A stretch of DNA of 14,060 nucleotides from NCBI GenBank assembly GCA_964545715.1, contig CAZJHX010000222.1, positions 1-14,060 on the forward strand. Direction: 5' to 3'. This DNA is from CAZJHX01 sp964545715 (GTDB lineage Bacteria; Myxococcota_A; UBA9042; GCA-2863065). The notes beneath the pieces were generated by a model that was given only the letters and a program-made list of their open reading frames with translations, had not been told where the DNA came from and did no database searches. The position numbers and the translations under genes were made by a program. Below are positions 7,901 to 14,060 of this stretch, one piece after another (within the stretch, counting starts at the first letter, position 1; every line of letters starts with the position of its first letter).

Positions 7901-10390
7901 GTCGGCGCCGCCTTTCAGCTCGTCCAGCGTAATCCAGCCGCTCAAAATCGCGCGCTGATGCAGCAGCAGACCGCAGCGCACCGCCTTCTCGTCGATGCAC
8001 GCCGGCGGCGGGCTGGGATCGTTGACGTCGCACGGCAGCAGGCGGCTGGACACAAAGTCGTAGATGTTGAGGTGGTCCTGCTGGCCGACCTTGTCGGTGC
8101 CCAGCGCGGTCAGCGCCTGCTCGATGATCTCCGAGAACTGCAGCAGCGTCGGAAAGATCGTGGTCTTGCCCAAAATGCTGGTGTCGTTGGCCGGACCCGC
8201 GCGCTTGGCCTGCTTCAGGTACGTTGTGAAGCTCTGGCTCGAGGCAAACTGCTTCTGCGCAAAGGCGGCAGTCGCGCCGTCTTTCGGGTCGCTCGAGGCG
8301 TCGCATACCAGCGCGATCTCGGCGTCGATCGTCTCCAGCACCGTCTTGTCTTTGGGGTACGCCGGGGGCTTGGAGCCCTTCTCGAGCAGGGGCTTGGCAA
8401 AGACCAGCGGCGAGTCGTCGGCCACCGACTGGGTCATGACAAAGCCGCCCTCCAGCGTGATGTCGTAGTCGGCCGCCAGCCCGGAGATCTTCTCGCGATA
8501 GATGCCGTGAAAGCGTGCCAGGGACTGGTCGAACGGCCCGATGAACTCGATGCGCCGGCGGATATCGCGCGCAAACAGGTTGCGCACCTTCAAGTCGTCC
8601 GGCTCGGCCGTGGGGCAGTCGCCGTCCTCGCCGATGCAGAAGTCCTTTTTGATCTCGATGACGCCTGCCAGACGGATCCGCCCCAGGTCGGGCGAATACA
8701 GACCCACAAAACGCACCTCGTCACCCTGCGGCTCAAGCTGGTCGCCTTTGGTAAACGCCAGGGCCGAGTTGCCGTGCAACAGCCCGGTGACCAGCTGCCC
8801 TTTGGTGATGTCGGTGATGTCGTCCGTGTCGCCCTTCTCGGACAGGTTGTGGTGATCCATCAGCTTGTTCCACTGCCAGATCTCGTCGGCGACCTTCAGC
8901 CGCATCCCAAACGTCAGGGACCGCTGCCCGTTCAGCCGGTTGTTTTCGGCGCCCATATGCACCGACAGCACCGACGTGTACTCGCCGGACGGCGAGGCCT
9001 TCACAAACTTCACGGGCACGGAGTCCGAGTCGCCGTTGTCGAAGATCACGCGCACTTTGGCGCTGTAGCTGCCCGGGCTCAGCTTGTCGGCGATGGCCGG
9101 CTCCAGCTCGATCTGGATCGTGCCGCCGCCTGCGGCAGAGATGGTGCCAAACGGCGAGATCGCGCGGATCCACTGCTCGGTGTCGTCGATCATGCAGTCG
9201 TTCTGGCGCGCATTGCACTGAACCTCGGTCTCCCCGTCGGCCAGCAGCGCCGTGTTGCTGCAGTCGATGAACGGCCGCAGGCACTTGGCGTCCATCTTGA
9301 GGCCGTACGTGATCTCCAGCCGGTAGCCGAACGTGACCGACGGATCATCCAGCACCTGCTTTTTGGTCAGCAGATCCATGATCAAGAGCGGCGAGCTCTC
9401 AAAGACCTGGATGGCGTCCAGCTTCAGGCTGTCGCGCGCAAACCGGATCGCATAGTTCTTGGGGTCAAACTCAAACGTGTCGTCGGCCGACGGATGAGCC
9501 AGCGCACGACAGCGGTTGTTGGCGGTGCAATACCAGTCGGTGCCGGGGCAGTCGACGCTGCGATAACACTTGGGCGCACACCGGCCCAGCAGGCAATAGG
9601 CTCCAGCCGGGCACTGAGAATCGGCCTCGCACGTTGCTTTGGTCACGTCGACCGGCTCACAGCGGCCGCGCGCATAGTCACACGACTTCATGGCGCCGGT
9701 GCACTGGCGGTCCAGCTCGTCGATCTCTTCCTCGCGGGACGCGATGATCCCGCAGTCGCGCTGGCAGGTGTTGCGCGCAGAGTCACAGTACAGGCCGTCG
9801 CCACAGTCGGCGTCCGCGGCGCAGGGCACCAGATCGTTGCTCTGACACTCGCCCGTCTCCAGATCGCAGGTGGGCTGCTCCAAAAACGCCACCACGCACA
9901 GGTCCAGGTCAAAGATGTTGAAGACCTGGTCGCCGTTCTGGTCCATCAGCGCGGTCAGGTTGGCCTCCAGGGAGCATTTGTTCTCGCTGAACGCGGGCTC
10001 CAGACCCTCCAGATGATGCACGACGCACTGGTCCAGCAGGTTGAGGTCCACCCGGAAGTTGGTGGGCTTGCACGCGTAGGCTTTGCGCCCGGGCGTGGCC
10101 TTCTGCTCCAGGCACGTCTCGCCGATGGCGCAGGCCTTGCGGTCCTTCTCCAGCGTGGCCTCTACCTGCTTTTCGCAGGGGATGGCGCACTTGCGGGACT
10201 GGGGATCACCGGGCAGGTGCTCCACACAGATCGTGGCGTACGGCTTCAGCGCGCACTCCGCCTCGACCTTGCATTTATCCCCCTGCCCGCCCGGAGACGG
10301 ACACTCGTTGGGGTCGGCCAGATCCGGCTGCTGAGCGGCTGCGGGCAGCGCGATCAGAGCCGTGGCCAGCGCGATCAGAGAAACTCTCAT
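4910..10390 (-). CDS. Giant secreted protein with dockerin-like loop and Tc-toxin-A-like C-terminus
   Basis: An 1826-residue protein with a signal peptide (MRVSLIALATALIALPAAAQ, cleavage near residue 20). Residues ~28-295 are Cys-rich and contain DQNGDQVFNIFDLDL (150-164). Its D150, N152, D154, N158 and D161 match the dockerin/EF-hand calcium loop. Residues ~395-460 look like a beta-sandwich (GGGTIQIELEP, LSPGSYSAKVRV, VPVKF). From ~670 to ~1300 the protein is mostly helical. Residues ~1315-1336 (GVVNGVQLLMNVVSGIFV) and ~1366-1397 (LIAGFAVFMGGLFETAFGAI) are hydrophobic and are followed by a charged coiled coil (~1398-1475). From ~1570 the order LFPQLRDI, PPYLKRRIRGVNP (from 1601), then near the end IIEDIVIYFRYRSRP, parallels the C-terminal TcB-binding region of Tc-toxin A subunits (xYxRRIKSVxxTIP ... 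ISDVILHxRYTAR). That likeness is my inference from memory. A pore or translocation channel, or a structural surface protein derived from one, would fit. A strong Shine-Dalgarno sequence supports the start at 10390. Confidence 0.94.
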   Translation of the reverse strand: MRVSLIALATALIALPAAAQQPDLADPNECPSPGGQGDKCKVEAECALKPYATICVEHLPGDPQSRKCAIPCEKQVEATLEKDRKACAIGETCLEQKATPGRKAYACKPTNFRVDLNLLDQCVVHHLEGLEPAFSENKCSLEANLTALMDQNGDQVFNIFDLDLCVVAFLEQPTCDLETGECQSNDLVPCAADADCGDGLYCDSARNTCQRDCGIIASREEEIDELDRQCTGAMKSCDYARGRCEPVDVTKATCEADSQCPAGAYCLLGRCAPKCYRSVDCPGTDWYCTANNRCRALAHPSADDTFEFDPKNYAIRFARDSLKLDAIQVFESSPLLIMDLLTKKQVLDDPSVTFGYRLEITYGLKMDAKCLRPFIDCSNTALLADGETEVQCNARQNDCMIDDTEQWIRAISPFGTISAAGGGTIQIELEPAIADKLSPGSYSAKVRVIFDNGDSDSVPVKFVKASPSGEYTSVLSVHMGAENNRLNGQRSLTFGMRLKVADEIWQWNKLMDHHNLSEKGDTDDITDITKGQLVTGLLHGNSALAFTKGDQLEPQGDEVRFVGLYSPDLGRIRLAGVIEIKKDFCIGEDGDCPTAEPDDLKVRNLFARDIRRRIEFIGPFDQSLARFHGIYREKISGLAADYDITLEGGFVMTQSVADDSPLVFAKPLLEKGSKPPAYPKDKTVLETIDAEIALVCDASSDPKDGATAAFAQKQFASSQSFTTYLKQAKRAGPANDTSILGKTTIFPTLLQFSEIIEQALTALGTDKVGQQDHLNIYDFVSSRLLPCDVNDPSPPPACIDEKAVRCGLLLHQRAILSGWITLDELKGGADNPLDGEQDLFCVDTIPTEGCPATAGDAKALFTLQEHNRFWQDLGQILKFSADRARSDAFLVLFRNEVNPFAQGAALSYKADRLREAVGRYDQLVDLIAGPAAGKVLHMWPAKAFKQMGYDWLKIMQTIVEDRMSAVSELVDLKRRIFMGAGDSDFLYANHMMQQEFLLQVYLMSLQEKWQKELFSYKGEAAALLEEGQVVLQQLNPKRNPLGNQPGVVFFENSNPDTTNWVNYRDVLVGEDGEGGLMEDAKSQVGWAVDNLQGALEDLDELEGSLLESQLTMEDSLAEMCGDPDPSNPNSTTDSYCQYLIKKYNNYKEWESVRNCKFPAAKDEKGKVNEPADIDCTEVTPENYLQCADQAAALTTCPENYSFECVDYSNKLDDGKNSCAQVVASLSEASNDINIGVDPINDQARCLLDGESMWVEINGQKRPCVGGRMGALLQQKALHDLDRRIVIGSIETFAREMNGIINFSKEWASLEKKFNITAGVVNGVQLLMNVVSGIFVSANGGVAEFAGAADCMILVGFSNGSDCPQKLLDPLIAGFAVFMGGLFETAFGAINEGLDILLDQLEKDKEITQFELEVATELISKEREIDPLIDEYNHLSQESFNVGAEIEDLRWQAQHVVDRYNKEVTFVAEHLVGRESGYVLLGDHLVQEAGTTFREILQYANRMTLAFAHHYNLPPGEAAQLVAESLALVTLDDVDQFVEKLDKMAMQYCGLQAIDCDYNNNGRVLRFSVRDQLFPQLRDIVDGKTGKVVTAGQQFHNTITQPPYLKRRIRGVNPTDQIELPISVTVQLQEATAGGPEWLIDPLECNQVLDPHDPGSQEGTKIPTGNVAINVVGQNLGTGSSQFSYTLARGGMDFIRSCEAESVVEEIGTLPVLSYPIRKHLIGYAPQSAQAQKDTVPAFVVRSSSFSACINNEELNGDLLDGTCWRFFARDRSLASPDWKVIVPLFISGGATDTAWITGEGLTEDERPIIEDIVIYFRYRSRPINEL

Positions 10391-10394
10391 GACG

Positions 10395-10934
10395 TTATCT
10401 CCCTTCCACCATCAACGGCTCCTGAAGCATCAGGCCGTCGTTGGCGTCAGCAGGCGCAAAGATCGGCAGCGTGGGCAGCAGCTCCAGCCGCGCGGACGCC
10501 GTGCCGATCCGTTTGAATCGGTACCGGATCAGGGCGCCGGGCCCCATCAGGTTGAGGTTGTTGGTGGCGAACAGGATCGTGCGCAGCACGCCCTCGTCCT
10601 TTCGCTGCACGACCAGCTGTTTTCCGGCCGCCTCCGCTGCCTCCAGGCGCTCGGCGCTGACATACATGAGCTCCGCAGACGCCTTGACCATCAGCTCCAT
10701 GACGCGCGGTCGCTTCATGTCGTCGCGCGGCGTGTAGTACAGCTCCGCCACGACCTCGTCGGCCGTCTCGCTGATCAGCGCCAGCTTGAGCGTCTCGCCG
10801 GTGTCCTCGATGGCGGACTGTGGCGCCGCCGCCTCGGGCTGTGCTGACGGCGCGTCCCCGACCGGGATGCCGTCGGCGCAGCCGAGCGAGAGCACCAGGC
10901 CCAACACGCAGAGGTGTCGTGTAAGGGCTACCAT
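10395..10934 (-). CDS. Small lipoprotein with a cohesin-like domain
   Basis: A 179-residue protein. The N-terminus MVALTRHLCVLGLVLSLGC reads as a lipoprotein signal with C19 as the likely acylated Cys; S-L-G-C is a slightly loose lipobox. A short Ala/Pro/Gln linker (20-42) follows. Residues ~47-175 look like a beta-sandwich of the cohesin type: RVMELMVKASAELMYVSAERL, then GVLRTILFATNNL, GPGALIRYRFKRIG, and a closing PIFAPADANDGLML. This matches the cohesin order of strand, residues after the first loop, GxLRxxxF, and GDGxLxxxxFK. The ATG overlaps the stop of the fibre gene by 7 nt (ATGGTAG), so translation is probably coupled. A longer reading from 11084 gives an Arg-rich extension inside the fibre gene before the signal sequence and is rejected. 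The next gene encodes a dockerin-like loop, the natural partner of a cohesin. The cohesin call is inference; a generic surface lipoprotein is the fallback. Confidence 0.88.
   Translation of the reverse strand: MVALTRHLCVLGLVLSLGCADGIPVGDAPSAQPEAAAPQSAIEDTGETLKLALISETADEVVAELYYTPRDDMKRPRVMELMVKASAELMYVSAERLEAAEAAGKQLVVQRKDEGVLRTILFATNNLNLMGPGALIRYRFKRIGTASARLELLPTLPIFAPADANDGLMLQEPLMVEGR
10399..10407 (-). promoter_or_regulatory. Strong ribosome binding site for the giant secreted protein
   Basis: On the minus strand GGAAGGGAG ends 8 nt before the ATG at 10390. It lies inside the last codons of the upstream lipoprotein gene (Val-Glu-Gly-Arg-stop). It is the only strong Shine-Dalgarno sequence seen in the run; the other starts rely on very short gaps or an overlap. 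The Tc-like protein may therefore be translated more independently than its neighbours. Confidence 0.7.
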
Positions 10935-13900
10935 GTCAGGCACCGCGCCTGGCAGACGGCCCGACCGTTGGCCGACGAGTACGCGATCAGGTCCCACTGG
11001 CCGTTGTTGTTGTCGTCGATGACGCGGCAGTAGTCGTATCCGCCGCCGTTGTTGTCGTGGATCTCGTTGAGCATCAGGGTGCACAGGCTGGTTGTTGTGC
11101 TGTGCCCGGTTGGAATCACATGCTTGCCGTTGACCGCCGCCCCGTTCTTCGAGTCCGCGTGGAAGATGCCGCCGACCTTGATCGACGTGATGTGCCCTTC
11201 CACGTGCAGATCGTTGGAGACCCCGACCCTGGTACCGGCGAGCCAGGTGTAGCCGAACTCGCCGTTGGGGTTGATGAGCAGCCCCGAGTCGGAGTCTTCG
11301 TTGCAGCCGTCGTCACAGGAGGCGCGCATGACGCGGGCGTACTTGGAGTTGTTGAAGGTCCGCATCCACACGTTGGTGTAGCTGCTGTTGCCCAGGTACA
11401 GTTCCCCGTTGACCTGCAGCTTGGAGTCCACCGTCACCTGCGATGCGACCGACTTCTTGTCGTTGATGATCATCTGCTGGCCGGGGTAGGTCGTGATGTT
11501 GAAAGCCACGCCGTTGCCCTTTCCGGGCGGGCGCATGTAGGTGTTGCTCTCCAGGCTGAGGTAACCCATCACCTGGAACGGCGACTCGACCTGCACGCCG
11601 TCGAACTTGCCGGCCTTGTTCATCTTCAGCCAGTTGCTGTTGGAGTACAGGATGTCGACCCACGAGCCGCTCTGGTTGGGCAGCTGGAAGCTCTTGTTGC
11701 TGGCCACGTACTCGGACGCGCGCAGGGCCCCGAGCACCTCGACGTTGCCACTATCGGTCGTGATGGCGCCGTTGACGTGCAAGTTATCCTGCACCGTGAC
11801 CTTTTTGCGCATGTAGATCTCGTCGTAGTGGTTGAGACCGTTGATGTGCAGCGCCAGGTTGGAGCCGTTGTAGGAGGACCGCAGGGTGTTCAGCCAGCTG
11901 CCGCTGTTGTGCTGGCGCATCCACAGGTTGGCGTAGCCGCTGGCCCCGCTGGAGCCCTTGATGTAGATGTCACCGTTGGTCTGCAGCTTGCCCGTGGCGA
12001 CCAGGTTCGACTCCACCACGGTATAGTCGTTGAGCGTGCCGCTGCGGTTGATGATCAGCGTGTTGTCCGGGTTTGTGCCGAGCGCCAGGCCGAACGTGCC
12101 GCCGGCGGCGTGTCGCATGCGCAGCGACCTGCCGTGCTCCATATACAGCTCGCCGCCGGTGGAGATGGAGCCGGTGGATGTCACGTCCTTGGCGTACAAG
12201 CTGTCCATGACGTTCATCGCGCCGTCGACGACCGTGCTCAGCAGGTTGGGTCCGGGGTTGATGACCAGACGGTTGTTGTTGTTGATGTCCATCGCCACGC
12301 CGGTGCTGCCGTCGTTCTTCTTGAGACTGACCGTCTCGGCCACGCCCTGGGTCACCTCGCCGGACACGACCAGGTCGCCCTGAACGGTCAGGGTGCCGCC
12401 CACACTCGCGCCCTTGGTGACCGCAAGCTGGGAGTCGACGATGGTCTTGTTGGCAAAGCCGCCGCCCGGGTTGATGTGCAGCTGGTCCGCGCCGTCCCGG
12501 TGGGCGATGCCCGCGTAGGTGCCGTCCGACTTCTTGCCGTTGAGGAAGCCCGGATCGTCGATGCTGATCTTGCCCAACAGATGAATGACGTCGGTGACCG
12601 TCAGAATCGAGTCGATGATGGTGTGGTTGTTGAACTTCTTGCCCACGTTGATGTGCAGGGTGTCCTCGCCGTCGCGGTGGATGATCCCGGCCACGCTGCC
12701 GTCGGCCTTCTTGCCGTTGAGGAAGCCCGAGTTCTCCGCGGTGAAGTTGCCCTTGGTCACCACGCTGCCGGCCACCGTCACGTTCTTGTTCACCGTCATG
12801 TTGGAGTCGACGACCGTGTGGTCCGCAAAGCCGCCGGCCGGGTTGATGTACAGCTCGTCCGCGCCGTTGCGATGGGCGACCCCGGCGTAGGTGCCGTCGG
12901 TCTTCTTTCCGTTGAGGAAGCCCGGATCGTCCGCGTGCAGCGAGCCGGCGGCGTAGATGCTGCCCACGACCTTGAGGTGCTGCTCGATAATCGTCTGAGC
13001 CCAGGCCTTGGCGCCGTTGATCAGCAGGGTCAGCGTGTCCTCGCCGGCCGTCGTGGAGCGGATGACCTGGTCCACGCCCGAGCCGTCCGTCTTGGCCATC
13101 TTCAGCGTGGGGTACGGCATGTTGTTCATGACGATGTCTTTGGTCGTCAGCGTGTCCGTGGTCGTAAGCGTGCCCGTGATGTTGCTGTCGCCGATCACCT
13201 GCGCGCCGCCGCTGTGGACGTTCAGCGCCTCGGTGGTGGTCAGCGTGCCGTCGATCTTGGAGGCGCCCGTGACCTGAACGCCGCCGGACAGCACGTTGAT
13301 CTGCTTGGTGGTCGTCACTGTGCCCGCGACGTTGGAGTCGCCGGTCACCTGCGTGCCGCCGGACTGCACGATAACGGCCTTGGTCGTGGTCAGCGTGCCG
13401 TCGATGTCCGAGTCGCCCGTCACATGCGAGCCGCCCGCCTGCACCGTGGTGCCGCCGGCCTGAATGATCTCGCCGTTGCTCACGGTCAGGTTGCCCGTGA
13501 CCTTGCTGTTGCCGGTCACATGGATGCCACCGGACTGCACCGTGGTGCGCTTGGACACGACCAGCTCATCGTCAAAGTTGGAGTTGCCGGTGACGTGCGT
13601 ACCGCCCGACTCCACCGTGACCTGCTTGGAGACCAGCAGCTCATCGTTGAAGTTGGAGTTGCCCGTCACGTGCGTACCGCCGGACTCGACGGTGACCTGC
13701 TTGGAGACCAACAGCTCATCGTCGAAGTTGGAGTTGCCCGTCACGTGCGTACCGCCGGACTCGACCGTGGTGCTTTTGGTGATGACCACGTTGCCGTCGA
13801 TATCCGAGTCGTCCTTGACGTGAATACCGCCGGACTGAACGGTCGTGCTCTTGGTGATGGTCACGTTGCCGTCGATATCCGAGTCGTCCTTGACGTGAAT

Positions 13901-14060
13901 ACCGCCGGACTGAACCGTGGTGCTCTGGGTCACGACCAGCTTGCCGTCGATGTCCGAGTCATGCGTCACGTGAATACCGCCGGACGCCACAGTGGTCGCC
14001 TGCGTGACCAGCAGCTTGCCGTCGACGTCGGAGTTGCCCGTCACGTGTGCGCCGGCCGCG
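10928..14060 (-). CDS. Giant repeat fibre-like surface protein, N-terminus beyond the window
   Basis: The last ~1043 residues of a longer protein; the frame stays open to the right edge, so no start codon is visible. The GTG at 14044 lies inside a repeat and is not a start. First come twelve ~25-residue repeats of the form TTVxSGGxHVTGxSDIDGxLxVTK, with Val/Gly/Ser spacing typical of a beta-solenoid or trimeric beta-fibre. Then come about ten modules of ~60-75 residues, clearest as PGFLNGKKxDGTYAGxAHRDGADxLHINPGGGF plus (T/V)VDSxLxV, decaying toward the C-terminus into forms such as LWMRQHNSGS and FQLPNQSGSW. The end (~50 residues, four Cys) has YDYCRVIDDNNNGQWDLIAY and AVCQARCLTW and looks like a folded cap. 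Phage tail fibres and spikes have a similar look, but no phage gene is nearby. It is the first visible member of the operon and overlaps the next gene by 7 nt. Export cannot be checked without the N-terminus. Confidence 0.92.
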   Translation of the reverse strand, partial: AAGAHVTGNSDVDGKLLVTQATTVASGGIHVTHDSDIDGKLVVTQSTTVQSGGIHVKDDSDIDGNVTITKSTTVQSGGIHVKDDSDIDGNVVITKSTTVESGGTHVTGNSNFDDELLVSKQVTVESGGTHVTGNSNFNDELLVSKQVTVESGGTHVTGNSNFDDELVVSKRTTVQSGGIHVTGNSKVTGNLTVSNGEIIQAGGTTVQAGGSHVTGDSDIDGTLTTTKAVIVQSGGTQVTGDSNVAGTVTTTKQINVLSGGVQVTGASKIDGTLTTTEALNVHSGGAQVIGDSNITGTLTTTDTLTTKDIVMNNMPYPTLKMAKTDGSGVDQVIRSTTAGEDTLTLLINGAKAWAQTIIEQHLKVVGSIYAAGSLHADDPGFLNGKKTDGTYAGVAHRNGADELYINPAGGFADHTVVDSNMTVNKNVTVAGSVVTKGNFTAENSGFLNGKKADGSVAGIIHRDGEDTLHINVGKKFNNHTIIDSILTVTDVIHLLGKISIDDPGFLNGKKSDGTYAGIAHRDGADQLHINPGGGFANKTIVDSQLAVTKGASVGGTLTVQGDLVVSGEVTQGVAETVSLKKNDGSTGVAMDINNNNRLVINPGPNLLSTVVDGAMNVMDSLYAKDVTSTGSISTGGELYMEHGRSLRMRHAAGGTFGLALGTNPDNTLIINRSGTLNDYTVVESNLVATGKLQTNGDIYIKGSSGASGYANLWMRQHNSGSWLNTLRSSYNGSNLALHINGLNHYDEIYMRKKVTVQDNLHVNGAITTDSGNVEVLGALRASEYVASNKSFQLPNQSGSWVDILYSNSNWLKMNKAGKFDGVQVESPFQVMGYLSLESNTYMRPPGKGNGVAFNITTYPGQQMIINDKKSVASQVTVDSKLQVNGELYLGNSSYTNVWMRTFNNSKYARVMRASCDDGCNEDSDSGLLINPNGEFGYTWLAGTRVGVSNDLHVEGHITSIKVGGIFHADSKNGAAVNGKHVIPTGHSTTTSLCTLMLNEIHDNNGGGYDYCRVIDDNNNGQWDLIAYSSANGRAVCQARCLTW
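12360..12931 (-). repeat. Three clear copies of a 60-65-residue fibre module
   Basis: Copies start at 12931 (DDPGFLNGKKTDG), 12736 (ENSGFLNGKKADG) and 12559 (DDPGFLNGKKSDG). Each continues with an (A/I)HR(N/D)GxDxL(Y/H)IN core and a (T/V)(V/I)(V/I)DSxLxV closing strand. The first two units are 65 and 59 residues long. One more degenerate copy precedes (near 13110, TLKMAKTDGSG) and about six follow down to about 11250, recognised mainly by the repeated LxINxxG...VxSxLxV pattern. Confidence 0.8.
13142..14060 (-). repeat. Array of twelve 75-bp coding repeats in the fibre gene
   Basis: In-frame repeats of 25 residues (75 bp); one copy is 32 residues, with a 7-residue insert (QAGGTTV-like) near 13450. 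Neighbouring copies group into subfamilies: SGGIHVKDDSDIDG (two copies), SGGTHVTGNSNF(D/N)DEL (three copies), and SGG(T/V)QVTGxSxxxGTxTTT (toward the left). The array continues past the right edge. The grouping suggests stepwise local duplication. Confidence 0.88.
13787..13915. repeat. 54-bp exact direct repeat, offset 75 bp
   Basis: Bases 13787-13840 and 13862-13915 are identical over 54 bases, including third codon positions, and sit exactly one 75-bp unit apart. They encode the paired SGGIHVKDDSDIDGNV copies. Identity at silent positions points to a recent duplication or gene conversion within the array. Confidence 0.85.

Noticed and set aside
5198..10516. A 1772-residue open frame on the plus strand, antisense to the giant secreted protein
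   Set aside because: It is almost wholly opposite the minus-strand gene; its translation is rich in Arg, Leu, Val and His without motif or export signal. Long antisense frames are common in GC-rich genes with G/C third positions.
10935..11084. Extended N-terminus for the cohesin-like lipoprotein starting at 11084
   Set aside because: It adds an Arg-rich stretch inside the fibre gene before a clear signal sequence; the ATG at 10934 overlapping the fibre stop is the better start.
14042..14044. GTG as the start codon of the fibre protein
   Set aside because: The same frame continues upstream to the window edge as repeat sequence, so the GTG is an internal Val codon.
13142..14060. Regular 75-bp repeats considered as a CRISPR or noncoding array
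   Set aside because: The repeats are contiguous, in frame, encode conserved 25-residue units and have no unique spacers.

Overview
The window is GC-rich bacterial DNA. Apart from its first ~400 bases, it is one run of five same-direction genes on the minus strand, transcribed from right to left. Every product with a visible N-terminus carries an export signal (two lipoprotein signals, two signal peptides). The products are Cys-rich, repeat-rich or outer-membrane proteins, so this is a cell-surface locus of a Gram-negative bacterium. Long Cys-rich tandem repeats, PPC-type domains, a myxobacterial-style OmpA protein and cohesin/dockerin-like segments suggest Myxococcota or a related former deltaproteobacterium. 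That assignment is inference; no marker gene is present.

Layout, in transcription order (right to left): (1) 14060-10928, the 3' part of a giant fibre-like protein. It has twelve ~25-residue repeats, then about ten degenerate ~60-70-residue modules, then a Cys-containing C-terminal cap; its start lies beyond the right edge. (2) 10934-10395, a small lipoprotein whose body looks cohesin-like. (3) 10390-4910, a secreted 1826-residue protein with a Cys-rich N-terminus containing one canonical dockerin/EF-hand loop, a beta region, a long helical middle, a hydrophobic hairpin with coiled coil, and a C-terminus resembling the TcB-binding end of Tc-toxin A subunits. (4) 4904-2007, a lipoprotein with eleven Cys-rich repeats followed by three PPC-like beta domains. 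(5) 2004-631, an outer-membrane beta-barrel joined by a Pro-rich linker to a peptidoglycan-binding OmpA domain.

The genes are packed with a 7-nt overlap and gaps of 4, 5 and 2 nt, so they very probably form one operon. A weak hairpin follows the last gene. To the left, bases 2-396 on the plus strand are a decayed integrase-core transposase with an internal deletion and a frame change. It marks the downstream border of the locus.

Working model (inference): the locus builds a surface assembly. The OmpA protein would tie it to peptidoglycan, the lipoproteins would sit on a membrane, the cohesin-like lipoprotein may hold the dockerin-bearing Tc-like protein, and the fibre would reach outward. 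A Tc-A-like C-terminus without a TcB/TcC partner in view, inside an apparent adhesion or envelope operon, is the most unusual feature.
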